Shown here: positions 51,414 through 62,911 of the stretch, piece by piece
Numbering within the stretch: position 1 is the first letter of the stretch
How the letters are laid out: each line of letters opens with the position of its first letter
NCBI GenBank assembly: GCA_022641835.1
Contig: CP048718.1
Location: forward strand, 744,001 to 808,000
Length of the DNA: 64,000 nucleotides
Source: Petasospora fabianii
Taxonomy: Eukaryota > Ascomycota > Saccharomycetes > Phaffomycetales > Wickerhamomycetaceae
Direction of reading: 5' to 3'
The notes under the pieces: generated by a model
The model's input: the letters and a program-made list of their open reading frames with translations, nothing else
The model's database searches: none
Told to the model about the DNA's origin: nothing
Program-made: the position numbers and the translations under genes

Positions 51414-52181
51414 ATGGCTGTCGGTAAGAACAAGAGATTGTCCAAGGGTAAGAAGGGTTTGAAGAAGAGAGTCGTTGACCCATTCACCAGAAAGGATTGG
51501 TTCGACATCAAGGCTCCATCCACCTTCGAGAACAGAAACGTTGGTAAGACCCTTGTCAACAAGTCCACCGGTTTGAAGAACGCTGCCGATGCTCTTAAGG
51601 GCCGTATCGTCGAGGTCTCTCTCGCTGACTTGCAGGGCTCTGAGGACTACTCTTTCAGAAACATCAAGTTGAGAGTTGACGAGGTCCAGGGTAAGAACTT
51701 GCTCACCAACTTCCACGGTATGAACTTCACCTCCGACAAGCTCAGATCCATGGTCAGAAAGTGGCAGACTCTCATCGAGTGTAACGTTTCTGCTAAGACC
51801 TCTGACGACTACATTGTCAGAGTCTTCGGTATTGCCTTCACCAAGAGACAGGCCAACCAGATCAAGAAGACCACTTACGCTCAGTCCTCCCACATCAGAG
51901 CCATCAGAAAGCAGATGACCGAGATCATCACCAGAGAGGTTGCCAACTCCACTCTTGCTCAGCTCACCTCCAAGTTGATCCCAGAGGTTATTGGCCGTGA
52001 GATTGAGAAGGCTACCAAGAACATCTACCCATTGCAGAACGTCCACATCAGAAAGGTCAAGTTGCTCAAGCAGCCAAAGTTCGACTTGGGTTCCTTGTTG
52101 GCCCTCCACGGTGAGGCTTCCGCTGAGGAGAAGGGTAAGAAGGTTTCCGCTTTCAAGGACGAGGTTTTGGAGACCGTCTAA
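51414..52181 (+). CDS. RPS1: 40S ribosomal protein eS1
   Basis: A 255-residue small-subunit protein (S. cerevisiae Rps1 also 255). [60 protein letters not shown] and [19 protein letters not shown] are near-identical to the family, as is the [21 protein letters not shown]-terminal part. The frame runs further upstream without an ATG, so 51414 is the start. The single gene here is the counterpart of the RPS1A/RPS1B duplicates. Strong codon bias. Confidence 0.97.
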   Translation: MAVGKNKRLSKGKKGLKKRVVDPFTRKDWFDIKAPSTFENRNVGKTLVNKSTGLKNAADALKGRIVEVSLADLQGSEDYSFRNIKLRVDEVQGKNLLTNFHGMNFTSDKLRSMVRKWQTLIECNVSAKTSDDYIVRVFGIAFTKRQANQIKKTTYAQSSHIRAIRKQMTEIITREVANSTLAQLTSKLIPEVIGREIEKATKNIYPLQNVHIRKVKLLKQPKFDLGSLLALHGEASAEEKGKKVSAFKDEVLETV

Positions 52182-52872
52182 GCGGAGCACGTCTTTTCTT
52201 TGAAGGGTTTGCTTTGTACAAAAATAACATATTGTAATTTCATAGTTTGAATCGACGACAATGTAGATACACATATCGGCTGGTAATACAAATCAAATGG
52301 TGAGAATCCTTTGTGTGGTGCTTCCATCTATCATGGGTTGCACATACCATTAGGTGATGGCCAACATCACCCAACACCATTCACAAGGGCCCCAGCAGAG
52401 GAGAAGACGATATTGCTCTCATTCGACTCTGTGGAAGGAAACCATCATCGAAGTCATCTATTCCTTTACTTGGAAATTCAGCCATACTACGTCTATGTTG
52501 ATAGTGTATTGTCACTAGCGAGCATGAGAAGCTGAGCTGTCACCAACATCAATCGGCAAGGATATCGAGAAGAGTGCTTAGATTGGTTAGCCCCTTATTG
52601 TAATAGAGATATTATCCATCATAGAAGCAGTCAAAGCTTTCCATTTTTTAGTCGGTCAACACTACAAGATAACAATTCACATAACAGGTCATAAGCATTA
52701 GTTGTGGTCATTTAACAGACCCACACACTTGATCAGATCCCGATATATAAGCACCCTAGGACAAAGAAAAACTTGAAACCAACACCCTCAAATCGAAAAC
52801 ATAGTACCGCCAATTCTGAAAGCTCAAGGCAAATGCAAAAGTAGGAGCTGATCTGATGAATAGAGCTCAAAC
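52182..52872. other. Convergent intergenic region
   Basis: About 0.7 kb between the RPS1 and IMD stop codons. Short open frames lack ATG starts or similarity. No gene, repeat or RNA recognised; unusually long for a tail-to-tail gap in this window. Confidence 0.45.
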
Positions 52873-54675
52873 TTAGTTGAACAAACGCTTCTCATAAGAG
52901 TGCAAGTTGTGAACACCACCCTCCAACTGAGCTGATGGAGTTCTGTACTCGAATCTAACTTCACCGCTAGCAGACTTCTCTCTCAAGTCAGCAACAGATC
53001 TAACACCAATGTCCTGACAGGAGTGCTGGAGACCGTTGAACAAGTATGGAATGTACTTCTTGACGGAACCCTTGTCAACAACGGAACCAGAGACACCCTG
53101 AGCAACAAAGACAGCATCGGACTCGGAGAAGTATCTGGAAGTAGAAGCGTTACCCTTAACGTCGGTCTTCTGCATGGCATCAATAGAACCCATACCTCTG
53201 TAAGACTTGAGTCTCTTACCGTCAGCGAAGAAGTATTCACCTGGAGACTCAGTAGTACCAGCAAGCATGGAACCCATCATGACACAAGAAGCACCGAGGG
53301 CGATAGCCTTAGTAATGTGACCAATGTTCTGAACACCACCATCAGCGATACATGGAACACCAAACTGGTTGGCAAACTCAGTAACACCGTAAACGGCAGT
53401 ACCCTGTGGTCTACCACAAGCCATGACCTCCTGTGTGATACAGATGGAACCAGAACCCATACCGATTCTCAAACCGTCAGCACCGGCAGCGATCAAAGAG
53501 GCAGCCTGCTCTCTGGTGACAACGTTACCGGCAATGACATCCAACTTTGGGTAAGTTTCCTTAATCCACTTGATCATGTCCAACTGGAAGACAGAGTTAC
53601 CCTGAGAGGAGTCCAAGATGACAACGTCCAAACCAGCCTGAACAAGCTTAGTCAAACGCTCTCTGTCGGCAGGGAGGGTACCAATGGCGGCACCACAGAG
53701 CAACTGCTTAGTGTCATCAGACTTGGAAGCGTTTGGATAGTTCAAGTTCTTCTGCAAGTCAGTTCTAGACAAAAGACTGACCAAGTTACCAGACTCGTCA
53801 ACAATTGGCAACTTACCCTTCTTGGACTTTCTGAGGGTCTCATTGGCCTCAGTCAAGCTGATACCCTTCTTACCGGTAATCAAATCAGTGGTCATAACGT
53901 CCTTGACCTTGGAACTGTCATCCTCGTGGAACTGAATGTCACGAGAAGTCAAGATACCGACAAGCTTACCTGGAACCTGACCGTTCTCTGTTGTTGATTG
54001 TTAGTAATTGCTTCTATCAGATGATGAGTAAGCACCACATCCATGATGAACATCACACACACACAAACACTTGAAATCAGAGTAAAGGTTTCCACAAGAT
54101 CGTTTGATCGCAGTCGGTAGAACGAAAGTTATAAATGTAAAGGTTAAATCATCAGAATGGGGTAAGTGTGTGGGTGTGCGTGCGTATGGATGTGGTTAGT
54201 ATAAGGGATATTGAAACGTACCAGTAACTGGGAAACCAGCAAAGCCAAGCTGCTGCTTGAGCTTCTTAACGTCACCGATGGTGGCCTCTGGGGAAAGGAC
54301 GACTGGGTCGTTAATGAAACCGTTCTCGTACTTCTTAACCTTCTTGACCATCTCAGCCTGAGCATCAGCAGAACAGTTGTGGTGGATAATACCAATACCA
54401 CCGAGAAGAGCCATGTGAATGGCCATGTCAGCCTCAGTAACAGTATCCATTGGAGAGGAGACAAATGGGGTCTTCAAAGTGATGTTCTTAGTCAATCTGG
54501 ACTCCAAGGAGACAACAGAAGCTGGGAAGTCGATCTTACCTGGCAAGACCAAGAAATCGTTGTAGGTAAGACCACCTCTAACACGAGAATCCATCAACTC
54601 CTTGACAGAGAGACCGTCCTTAGTCTCGTACTTTTTGAGCTCTTCGAAAGCGGTAGCAGCGTCCTTGTAAGCCAT
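52873..54675 (-). CDS. IMD: Inosine-5'-monophosphate dehydrogenase (one intron)
   Basis: Oxidises IMP to XMP with NAD, the rate-limiting step of guanine nucleotide synthesis, in the cytosol. Exon 1 is 54675-54222. The intron is 54221-53988 (234 nt; donor GTACGT, branch TACTAAC at 54006-54000). Exon 2 is 53987-52873. The product is 522 residues. [16 protein letters not shown] and [15 protein letters not shown] open the barrel, two CBS motifs lie between about residues 130 and 245 ([14 protein letters not shown]), and the catalytic Cys334 is in [31 protein letters not shown] and the flap [14 protein letters not shown] follow. S. cerevisiae IMD4 likewise has an intron and lies near RPS1B. Confidence 0.96.
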
Positions 54676-55424
54676 TTTTGCGGAATCTGAAGTGTATGGG
54701 CTAGTCTGTGTTGGGCCTGTTGCCAGATTGCCGAAAAAAGAGAAAAGAATCATGAGCCCGTTGACAAACACATCTTGGGCGATGCCTACCTTTATAAATT
54801 TTTCCCATCGATGTGCCCCTACCGCCAATTTTGTCAATGGGGACACAAAAAGAAATTCTAATGCCCGAGTCAGGTTTTTCATGTCGCCCCACATAAATCC
54901 TAGGTTATTGCTATGTGTGTCTATTGGACTTATCTACCATTGTATAAGCATTTTTTGAAGTGCTCCCCTTATCAGAGATAACCGGGGATGTGCGTAGAGT
55001 CGCTCGTACCACCGGGAGTTGCGCCTATCCATTAGCGTTGCCTTGGGTAGGGAGAGCCTTTTGAGCTCTTCCTACCGCCGGCTTGTAAGATGGAGGCGCC
55101 GGATCGAACGAGTTCGCGAAACAAAAATAAAATCTCAGGGGAATTCACTGGGGCAACACGCGCCCGTTCGCGGGCGGCTCTTTGAAAAGTAAACAAAGGA
55201 AGACAACTAGGCTTGTCGTCAGACCCCATGAACAAAGAGATCCATTGCCTCTATAAGCCATTCTCTTCCATTGTCTGCCTGCAACGGTATCTTTGATTGC
55301 AGCAATCACTACTTCTCCTTGCTGATTTACCCAGGTTTTTGCCATTGCCATTGCCATTGCTCATCTCCGCACAGATCCCAGACTCTCATATTCTATCCAC
55401 AGCCTCGTATACTCCATCCCCACC
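54676..55424. other. IMD/TUS1 divergent promoter
   Basis: About 0.75 kb without a gene. TTTATA (54791-54796, TATAAA on the minus strand) serves IMD, and the element GATCGAACGAGTTCGCGAA is at 55102-55120. Confidence 0.5.
55102..55120. promoter_or_regulatory. GATCGAACGAGTTCGCGAA element
   Basis: Matches the DAL3-side element at ATCGAACGAGTTCGCG (16 bp identical) and combines the CGAAC-GA-GTTCG dyad with TTCGCGAA. It lies about 305 bp before TUS1. Confidence 0.55.
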
Positions 55425-58400
55425 ATGAGCTACCAGCGGCCTTTCCATGAGGGCCAGCAAGCGCAAGGACAGAGTACACAGACACCATACCCAACAGCCG
55501 GTATACAATGGGACCCGGTTGAGACTTTGGACGAACTGAATCGCTCCCGCCAAAGGTTCCTCAGCTCCACATCGAACGCGCAGCGTACACCTGGCCCAGC
55601 TCTTCCTCCACGTGAGCTATACCCTACCAATCAGGCACTTCCACAGTGCCCACCTTCTAATCCTGGACCTGAACTGCCGTCACGGCCACCACAACATATT
55701 CTCAATCAGCACATGCCCCAGCAATCAGAAACATATGGTCGGCAGACGTCCCCTATGGGGCAATCCACATCTTCAGTTACACCAAGCAGGATTCGTGGTC
55801 CAAGAGAGCTACCATCACGATTCTCAAACTCCAGTCTAAATAACAGCTACATGGAGCAGCTTCAACAAAGTCCGTCTGCATACGCTAGACGCAATTCACC
55901 CGAACGAATCTCCCCAGCAGCACAGCACACGTACAGCTCACCGATTACTGACCACTTCGGTAATTCCGCAACATCCTTCGTAACCCCACCATCTGTTCAA
56001 GTCGGTGGTCCGCGTCCACACCCACAATCATCACCATCATACCCAAGCCATAACCAATCAGTCGGCTTTAGCCCTCGCTCGCCCTCAAGATCACCAACGA
56101 GACATCCACTATCCGTTAACACAAGAATCAGTAATGAGCAGCCAAACTTTATGGATTCTCCAATCAGTGCACTGCCCGATATCCCAGTTTTAACACCAGG
56201 TGCACTCTCCACTCCTACATCCATGCGTGAAAAGCGGTCGTCACTCACCACTGCTTCGCCAACACCAATTAATAGTCGTGGTAGTCTTTACGGTCCAAGA
56301 TTGATGCCATCATCATCCACTAAAGACCCAACATCACCCGCTGTCTCACCAGGAAAGCTCGGATACTACGATAATAGGAACAGTTGGAGATCAGAATACT
56401 CTCTCAATGTCATGGATTTTGAAGAAGATGATGAAATGGATGATTATCATAGCTTTAAGGAGAACGATCCATTTGTCGATACCGCACCTGATTCTACACC
56501 AGTGTCGATGGAGCCATTTATACCTAATCCCTATATCACTCGACCACCTCCCCAGATGTCTTCGGAACAGTCAAAGGCTCCGTTGGATTTAGCCAACATT
56601 GAGATTCCAGAAATACGTAACGCAATTGGTTCCCTCCCAAAGCATACCAATAAAGATCTTCCAGAGCTGCCTCAAGAATCAGGTCTCAGTCTTCCATCGT
56701 TACCATTCTCTTCAAGGTCCCTTTCCGTTGTTCATTTCTCTCAATGCGAGTCTCCGGCTTTACTCTCAAATATTTTCCAGTGGTCATTGAAGTTGGTCGA
56801 TGAGTGGTCAGAGGGCCTACTAGTGTCCCAGACCGAGTACAAAAAGTCATTGAAGCTCTTGTTCAAGCATGCCATTCCAAAAATGAATCTGTATGCCATT
56901 GACAGCAACATTGAAGCCATTCTTGCATCCTTTGATCGTCAAAATGCCATATATATTGATGAGAATGACACCGTTCACTTCTTCGAGAACAATCGTATCA
57001 GCGGTGTCTTTCCTCAACTTACAGGATGTTATTCTAAGCTACATGCTGATCCAGATGCCAAATACCAGTGCTACTCGTCACGCTGCTCGCTGACCATCTA
57101 TCAGCCACCGGTTCCTATGGTCCCTTCAAAGCAATCGGGCACCGATAGACTGGGTGAATGGACCGCACACTGGAACCTCACCGCACAGGATCTTGAAGAC
57201 CTGGATGAAGAAGAGGTGAAGAAACAGAGTCATATCTTTGAACTCATCAGACAACAGCAAAATATCATCCGTCTTGGAGAAATTCAGGTCGCTGAATACG
57301 GTAAGTCCTTCAAATCAGCGACTCCACAGCTTCTGCCAGACGTGTCCAAGTTCTACAACGACGCCTTCAACACTGTGAAGCCACTCATCGAACTCCACAG
57401 GAAACACCTTCTTGAGCCGCTTATTGCCAAGCTTAACACTCAGGGTAAATACATCAGTGGTATTGGTGAGATCTTCCTCAATTGGGCCATCCTCGCTACT
57501 GTTCCATACTTGAAGTACACCGAGTCTCTTGCCGCGGTTAGGGAGCTGATCAAATATGAAAAGAGCCGACAATCAAGGTTTGCCGAATGGTTATATCAGA
57601 TTGATCAACGTTCTGCTGTTATTGGTGCCTCTTTAGATCATAACAGAATATTCTTTAGTGGATTCATTGGTCACACTCAACTCTTGTCACTTGCATTGGA
57701 CAGTGTGCGAAAGAAGACGAAACCAAGTGATATCGATTACCAGCTGTTGGAAAAGGCTGTTGTTGAAGTTGGCAAGCTGAATAGAAAAATTGACTCTATG
57801 CAAGAAACAGCACTTCAGAGTCGTCAGTTGAGAGTGTTGTCAAAGCAGTTGTATTGGAAGAGCAGCTTGTTGGAAATTGACTTGAAGCTAGTTGATCCTG
57901 CCAGACGTTTGATCATGAAAGGTGATGTCACAAAGAAGGATAAGTGGACGACATCTACAGTTTATCTGATTCTTCTGGATAACTATCTGCTCATCACTGA
58001 ACAGCAGAAAGATAGTCACTTCAAGATTTCTGAGAAGCCAATTCCTGTTGAGTTTTTGCAAGTAGAGACCAAGGACTTTTCTGCGAGTGAGGTTCCAGCT
58101 AGTGAAGGTGAGAGTTTCCCATTCAAGATCAGATATAGCGGCCAAAGCTTGTCATACACTCTCTACACTGAGACCCTTCCAGAGAGAGATGCCTGGTTTG
58201 CTGCATTTAACCAGGTCAAGGCAAAGAAGGTTGAGAGTGCAAGCTATGAACCGTTCAAGATCAACATCCTCTCCGATCAGTTTGCCTATGAGGATGGCCA
58301 ACAACCACAGAAGCTTCCAGTGTGCGCACCAGGATCCAACTTGGACAACGCACTCACTGATTACGAAAAGACAATGGAGGAGCTATTTGCCGATCTATCG

Positions 58401-59405
58401 CTTTCAAGACCAGTGATGATGAGTTCTGTTCTCTGTGGCACCACGATCACGTTTCAACAAAGGACATACCATGTTCTTGGTCTCTCATTTGGTTTGTTCA
58501 TTTCGGAGGAAGGTGTTGTTCGTGGTTGGAGGCGTGTCTTAGATATGAATAAGATTACACAGCTGGAACAACTCGATGGTATGCTTGTCATTCTTGCAGA
58601 CAAAGCGGTGTATCATGTCAACATTGTGTCATTGCTATTGAACTACCATGACAAGAACCCCGATGGTCATGTGGTTGTTGAAAGATTGTCTAAGCGTGAT
58701 GTCTCATGTTTCAGGATCGGTTCATACTACAACACTACACTATTGTTCATCTTGAAGACCCCATTCCAGACCACAACCCCACGCTTTAAGGTCTATACCC
58801 CGATCTTTGACAGTTTTGGGACATTCCTTTATTTCCAGCTCTACAAAAGGTTCCAGCACTCTTACGACTGTTATGATATATCTGTTTTCAACTCCATGTT
58901 TGTCCTCCACACATCCAAGGGATTTGAAATTCTCTCCTTCCAGGTGTTGTATGAGTCCCAGCCAATTCCAAAGTTTTTGGGTAACATGAAAAAGCCAAAG
59001 ACAGAACTTGACATGATCAAGAAGATGATGAGATCTGGAGGATCAAAGCCACTTCAGATGACCAAGGTACCTTATAAACCACAGTTTTACTTGGTGTATG
59101 ACAGTTTTGCCATCGTCATCGACACCATTGGGCAATTGATCAATGACAAATTCATTGTCCCATTCAAGTTTAGGTGTTCCAAGGTTGCCTTCCAGGATCA
59201 TTTCCTGATCTGTATTGGTGTTGATATCATTGAGGTGTTTGATTTAAGCTATGATGATGCTACTGGATTCCAGAGGTTTGATCCTGTGCAGATCATTACA
59301 GGCAAGGACATCAAGTTGCTTGATAAGCACAATGCTAAGATTACAATGGCACATCCAAAGATGGCTGGAAGACAGTTGGTGTTCAGTCTGGAGAGACTTC
59401 CATGA
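55425..59405 (+). CDS. TUS1: Rho1 guanine-nucleotide exchange factor, Tus1-type
   Basis: A 1326-residue GEF expected to activate Rho1 for cell wall integrity and cytokinesis. The N-terminal 400 residues are disordered (Pro/Ser-rich) with an acidic patch FEEDDEMDD. A winged-helix-like segment with the Cys motifs TGCYSKLH and CYSSRCSLT lies at about 440-565. A diverged DH (RhoGEF) domain is about 602-815 (HIFELIRQQQNIIRLGEIQV, GIGEIFLNWA), a PH domain about 825-935, and a citron-homology (CNH) domain about 1000-1310. Rom1/2 have the same DH-PH-CNH order. I choose TUS1 because of length (1307 in S. cerevisiae) and because S. cerevisiae TUS1 lies near IMD3, ECM30 and DIF1. Confidence 0.75.
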   Translation: MSYQRPFHEGQQAQGQSTQTPYPTAGIQWDPVETLDELNRSRQRFLSSTSNAQRTPGPALPPRELYPTNQALPQCPPSNPGPELPSRPPQHILNQHMPQQSETYGRQTSPMGQSTSSVTPSRIRGPRELPSRFSNSSLNNSYMEQLQQSPSAYARRNSPERISPAAQHTYSSPITDHFGNSATSFVTPPSVQVGGPRPHPQSSPSYPSHNQSVGFSPRSPSRSPTRHPLSVNTRISNEQPNFMDSPISALPDIPVLTPGALSTPTSMREKRSSLTTASPTPINSRGSLYGPRLMPSSSTKDPTSPAVSPGKLGYYDNRNSWRSEYSLNVMDFEEDDEMDDYHSFKENDPFVDTAPDSTPVSMEPFIPNPYITRPPPQMSSEQSKAPLDLANIEIPEIRNAIGSLPKHTNKDLPELPQESGLSLPSLPFSSRSLSVVHFSQCESPALLSNIFQWSLKLVDEWSEGLLVSQTEYKKSLKLLFKHAIPKMNLYAIDSNIEAILASFDRQNAIYIDENDTVHFFENNRISGVFPQLTGCYSKLHADPDAKYQCYSSRCSLTIYQPPVPMVPSKQSGTDRLGEWTAHWNLTAQDLEDLDEEEVKKQSHIFELIRQQQNIIRLGEIQVAEYGKSFKSATPQLLPDVSKFYNDAFNTVKPLIELHRKHLLEPLIAKLNTQGKYISGIGEIFLNWAILATVPYLKYTESLAAVRELIKYEKSRQSRFAEWLYQIDQRSAVIGASLDHNRIFFSGFIGHTQLLSLALDSVRKKTKPSDIDYQLLEKAVVEVGKLNRKIDSMQETALQSRQLRVLSKQLYWKSSLLEIDLKLVDPARRLIMKGDVTKKDKWTTSTVYLILLDNYLLITEQQKDSHFKISEKPIPVEFLQVETKDFSASEVPASEGESFPFKIRYSGQSLSYTLYTETLPERDAWFAAFNQVKAKKVESASYEPFKINILSDQFAYEDGQQPQKLPVCAPGSNLDNALTDYEKTMEELFADLSLSRPVMMSSVLCGTTITFQQRTYHVLGLSFGLFISEEGVVRGWRRVLDMNKITQLEQLDGMLVILADKAVYHVNIVSLLLNYHDKNPDGHVVVERLSKRDVSCFRIGSYYNTTLLFILKTPFQTTTPRFKVYTPIFDSFGTFLYFQLYKRFQHSYDCYDISVFNSMFVLHTSKGFEILSFQVLYESQPIPKFLGNMKKPKTELDMIKKMMRSGGSKPLQMTKVPYKPQFYLVYDSFAIVIDTIGQLINDKFIVPFKFRCSKVAFQDHFLICIGVDIIEVFDLSYDDATGFQRFDPVQIITGKDIKLLDKHNAKITMAHPKMAGRQLVFSLERLP

Positions 59406-59455
59406 TAGTGCTACATTGAAATATACGGACAATGATAGATTAAGGTCTAGTTAGT

Positions 59456-60561
59456 TCAGAGTCTACTCTCTTTAAGTGCAGCATCAACAAGCTTAACAAC
59501 CTCAGCTGTATGTCCCCACCCGGCCTGGTATCCTGCAGGTCCGATACCATAGTTGTGAATGATTTTACCCTCTCTTTCAACACGAACACCACCTTTTCTT
59601 GCGGGTCTATGTCCCACGTTTTCCCTGAAGACTTCAATTGTTGGAGGGTTTCCAAGCTTCTCGTCGACAATCTCTGGTGCGTACTTCAATGCACGGGCGA
59701 TGATTCGTTTCGTAAGCTGTGGATCAGGAGTCGAGGACCAATCATTACTGATACTGCATCCACCGATTACAGAACCACCTTCCTTTCGTGGGAACAAGTA
59801 GAATGTTTCATTGGCATATCCTGGAATGATGGTGGTAGCACATTGTTTAGACCCGGTGTTTCTAACCCAGAGGACCTGGCCTCTTATTGGGTATACACCC
59901 TTGTCTTCGACACCACCAAGAGAGTGTGCAAGAATTCCTGTGCAATTGATGATGAGATCTGCTTTCTGACCTGACTGATGCAGATCGTATCCCTCGTTAA
60001 TTTGCTTGATACTTCTTCGTTTCAACTGGGCACCCATCTGAAAGCATTGCTGGAGAAGCCAGTTGAGGTATAGTGTCGTTGAAATTGTGACACCAGAGTA
60101 CTCGTAACCACCAGAGAACTCACCCGTGTCTGGAACCTCGGACTTGTCCAGCATTCTGAAGTTCTCAACAACATTGGCAAACCATGGCGTCTTGACCTCA
60201 CCTGACTCGTTAAGCTCCGAGGGTCTCACAAACTGTTGATACGGAATAATGAATACACCAGCACTTGGTGTAGTTCTGGCTAATTCCATAAACTTGTGAT
60301 AACCGACAGCATCAATGTCCTGACTTCTCTTATCTGTCTTGTATGGAGATGACTGCCACACTGCTCCCGCAAATGGTGAAGTGTACTCAATGTCAAGATC
60401 ACCGGGGATGTGTCTGCCTATGATGGTAACTGAATGTCCCTTTTTCAAGAGCTCAAAAGCTGTAGTGAGTCCTGAGACACCAGCTCTGTGTTTGATGTTA
60501 GTATCTTATCTGGGGTAGTATCTATTAACATCACTTACCCTACAACAACGATCTTGGCCAT
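59456..60561 (-). CDS. DAO1: D-amino-acid oxidase, peroxisomal (one intron)
   Basis: An FAD enzyme oxidising D-amino acids to 2-oxo acids with release of ammonia and hydrogen peroxide. Exon 1 is 60561-60539, the intron 60538-60486 (53 nt; donor GTAAGT, branch TACTAAC) and exon 2 60485-59456. Joining gives MAKIVVVGAGVSGLTTAFEL, the Rossmann GAGVSG dinucleotide site, which the second exon alone lacks. SPFAGAVWQS, NCTGILAHSLGG, the PIRGQVLWVRN strand, GGSVIGGCS and the C-terminal GHRPARKGGVRVE followed by NYGIGPAGYQAGWGHTAEV are family signatures. The product is 350 residues and ends SRL, a peroxisomal PTS1 signal. It is divergent from the permease. S. cerevisiae lacks this gene. Confidence 0.93.
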
Positions 60562-61342
60562 GTCCTTCTTGGTTTCTATCGTTCTATGTGATGAGGTCTT
60601 CAGAGCAAAGATACACTGGATGGATATAGACTCTGAGATATGGTATATCCACTGCAGTTGGTGTGAACACCCTTGCACGCTGATCTATGAACCATTGATT
60701 TAGATGGCCACCGATTACCAAAAGAGGAAAGATGTGCGACGGGGAACAATCAGCAGTTATCTTATGCTACAGTCAGCAACCAGAACAAATACGAATTTTT
60801 CTATTTAGATTGTAAAGACTGTACAGAGGACCCCTTCAGTGTACCAGTGGAGCGAAGACTACCTCATTTCCGTGAACTTATATGAGCGTTGGTTCTAAGC
60901 ATTGAGGCGTCGGCGTGTTTACCGAATCGGGATGACCTTTCAACGCATTATGACAACACTTATCCGTTCTCTTTAGTTATGTCTAAAGGAGCGACCGGTA
61001 TCTAAACCTTGGCACATAGTCATCTTGGTAACCTTCAGCGACCGTATAGGTACATGCCAGAGATGTGCGATTGTGCAGGGTGTATTGATAAGCTTAGTAT
61101 TCGTATTGCATTTGCATATCAAAGATCAGTTTCCGGGAACGCCCTTAATCAATCTCCGAGCATCAACATCTACAATCGGTCTTTCTTATCTCTCCCCGAG
61201 TCAGTTTTTCATGTCTCTGTAGCTTCTCCATCCCGATGCTTGGATATTTAAACACCAGTTGGACCCCCCTCTGTAGAGTGGCCCCCATCTTGGTTCATTA
61301 TCAAGTTCTGATCTTGGGTATCAACCAAAAGCCTTTTAAACC
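60562..61342. promoter_or_regulatory. DAO/permease divergent promoter with three GATAAG sites
   Basis: GATAAG cores occur at 60959-60964 (minus), 61087-61092 (plus) and 61185-61190 (minus). Paired GATAAG sites are the UAS-NTR bound by Gln3/Gat1 in nitrogen catabolite repression. No gene seen. Confidence 0.55.
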
Positions 61343-62911
61343 ATGGTGACCACAGAAGAGAAGAACTTGGCCACGACAGAGATTAATTCTCTTGAGAACG
61401 ACTCTGGGGAAGTCTTGGAAGCTGTTCTTTCAGTTAATGGACGTGAGTTCCAACTTAATGAAAAGAATGTCGATCAAGCTATGAAGATGGCACTTGCTGC
61501 TGAAGACATTGAGTTGACCCCTGAGCGTGCTAATAAGCTTAAGTGGAAGATTGACTTGTATCTGATTCCATTTTTCATTATGGTTTATGCTGTTCAGTAT
61601 ATGGACAAGATTACAAACTCGTTTGCTGCTGTTATGGGTATCAAGGCTGATATGAATATGAGTGGAACAGAGTACAGTTGGCTCGGATCTGCCTTTTACT
61701 TGGGATACTTAGTGTTTGAAGTTCCAGCTTCAATGCTTTTGCAAAGATTCCCAGTTGCTAAAGTCACTTCGATATTCATCTTCTGTTGGGGTGCAGTTGT
61801 CCTGTTGTGTCCAGCGACTAACACACCTGGATTGTTATTCCTCAGAGTTGTCTTAGGTATGATGGAATCATCAATTACCCCAGCTATGGTTATTTTAACT
61901 GGTCAGTGGTATAGAAAAGAGGAACATTTCTTGAGAACTGCCATCTGGCTTGGATCTTGCTCTGTTGGGTCTGTTATAGGATATCTAATCTCTTACGGTC
62001 TCTATGTTCATGGTGGAGATTGGTCTATTGCCTCTTGGAAAGTTGTCTATCTTGTTATTGGTTGTTGGAACATTGTTATCTCCATTCTCTTCTACTTCCA
62101 TATCCCAGATACTCCATCTGGTGCTTGGTTCTTGACTGAAGAGGAGAAACTCATGGCTGTTAAGAGAATTAAGGAGAACAATCAAGGTTATGGTAATAAG
62201 ACTTTCAAGAAGGAACAATTTATGGAGTGTTTGAAAGACTATAGAATCTGGTTGATCTTTGTGTTTGGTGTTGTTAATGAGATTCCAAATGGTGGTATCA
62301 CTAACTTCTCTTCTATCTTGTTCAACTCTGACTTTGGATTCTCCGTCAAGAGATCACTCCTCCTCTCGGCACAAAAGTCCACATGTGGCTTTGTCATCAT
62401 TGTTGCCTTTGGATCTCTCTACTCTTTAGGATTGATCAAGAGCAGAATCTTTGCCTCTCTCTTAGCAACATGTGTCTCCTTGACTGGGGCAAGTATGCTT
62501 GCATTTTCCGATTCTAAGAAGGCTCGTCTAGGTGGTCTCTTCATCATGACAACCTCTGACTTGGGTATAATCTGTATGTTATCCATCTTCCAGTCTAATG
62601 TTGCAGGTCATACAAAGAAAGTTGTTGGTAATGCTATCTTCTTGATTGCCTATTGTACTGGTAATGTTATTGGTCCTCAGACTTTCAAGGCTAATGAGGC
62701 TCCAAACTATCCAACAGCTAAAGGTGCTATTGTCGGATGCTACGCTGCTTCTATTTTCTTAATGCTGGTCATGTTTGCCTCATACTATTTTGAGAATAAG
62801 ATGAGGGACAAGAAAAGAGACGCTTTGGGTGATGCTTATGTTAAGCAAGAGAACATCGAGTTTGCTGACTTGACTGATAAGCAGAACCCAGAGTTCAGAT
62901 ATTCGTTGTGA
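61343..62911 (+). CDS. Dal5/allantoate-family anion:cation symporter (MFS)
   Basis: A 522-residue major facilitator with 12 predicted membrane segments starting near residue 72 (KIDLYLIPFFIMVYAVQYMD), cytosolic N- and C-termini and a central loop after IPDTPSGAWFLTEEEK. Family signatures are DKITNSFAAVMG, YLVFEVPASMLLQRFP, GMMESSITPAMVILTGQWYR and the C-terminal GNVIGPQTFKANEAPNYPTA. The family includes Dal5 (allantoate, ureidosuccinate), Tna1, Vht1 and Seo1; which substrate this one carries is not evident. Head-to-head with D-amino-acid oxidase across a promoter with GATA sites, it may import a related nitrogen source. Confidence 0.88.
   Translation: MVTTEEKNLATTEINSLENDSGEVLEAVLSVNGREFQLNEKNVDQAMKMALAAEDIELTPERANKLKWKIDLYLIPFFIMVYAVQYMDKITNSFAAVMGIKADMNMSGTEYSWLGSAFYLGYLVFEVPASMLLQRFPVAKVTSIFIFCWGAVVLLCPATNTPGLLFLRVVLGMMESSITPAMVILTGQWYRKEEHFLRTAIWLGSCSVGSVIGYLISYGLYVHGGDWSIASWKVVYLVIGCWNIVISILFYFHIPDTPSGAWFLTEEEKLMAVKRIKENNQGYGNKTFKKEQFMECLKDYRIWLIFVFGVVNEIPNGGITNFSSILFNSDFGFSVKRSLLLSAQKSTCGFVIIVAFGSLYSLGLIKSRIFASLLATCVSLTGASMLAFSDSKKARLGGLFIMTTSDLGIICMLSIFQSNVAGHTKKVVGNAIFLIAYCTGNVIGPQTFKANEAPNYPTAKGAIVGCYAASIFLMLVMFASYYFENKMRDKKRDALGDAYVKQENIEFADLTDKQNPEFRYSL

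Noticed and set aside
51393-52274. Antisense 293-codon frame across RPS1
   Set aside because: It mirrors strongly biased coding sequence of RPS1. Similar long antisense frames occur over enolase, GAPDH, CAR2, RPS3 and IMD and encode Leu/Ser/Val-rich low-complexity chains without similarity.
52311-52535. 74-codon frame between RPS1 and IMD
   Set aside because: Its start is not a clear ATG in context, no similarity is seen, and it lies in a tail-to-tail region.
61801-62770. CTG decoded as serine (CUG-Ser clade)
   Set aside because: CTG codons lie in the middle of hydrophobic helices of the permease and at leucine-like positions elsewhere, so the standard code fits.
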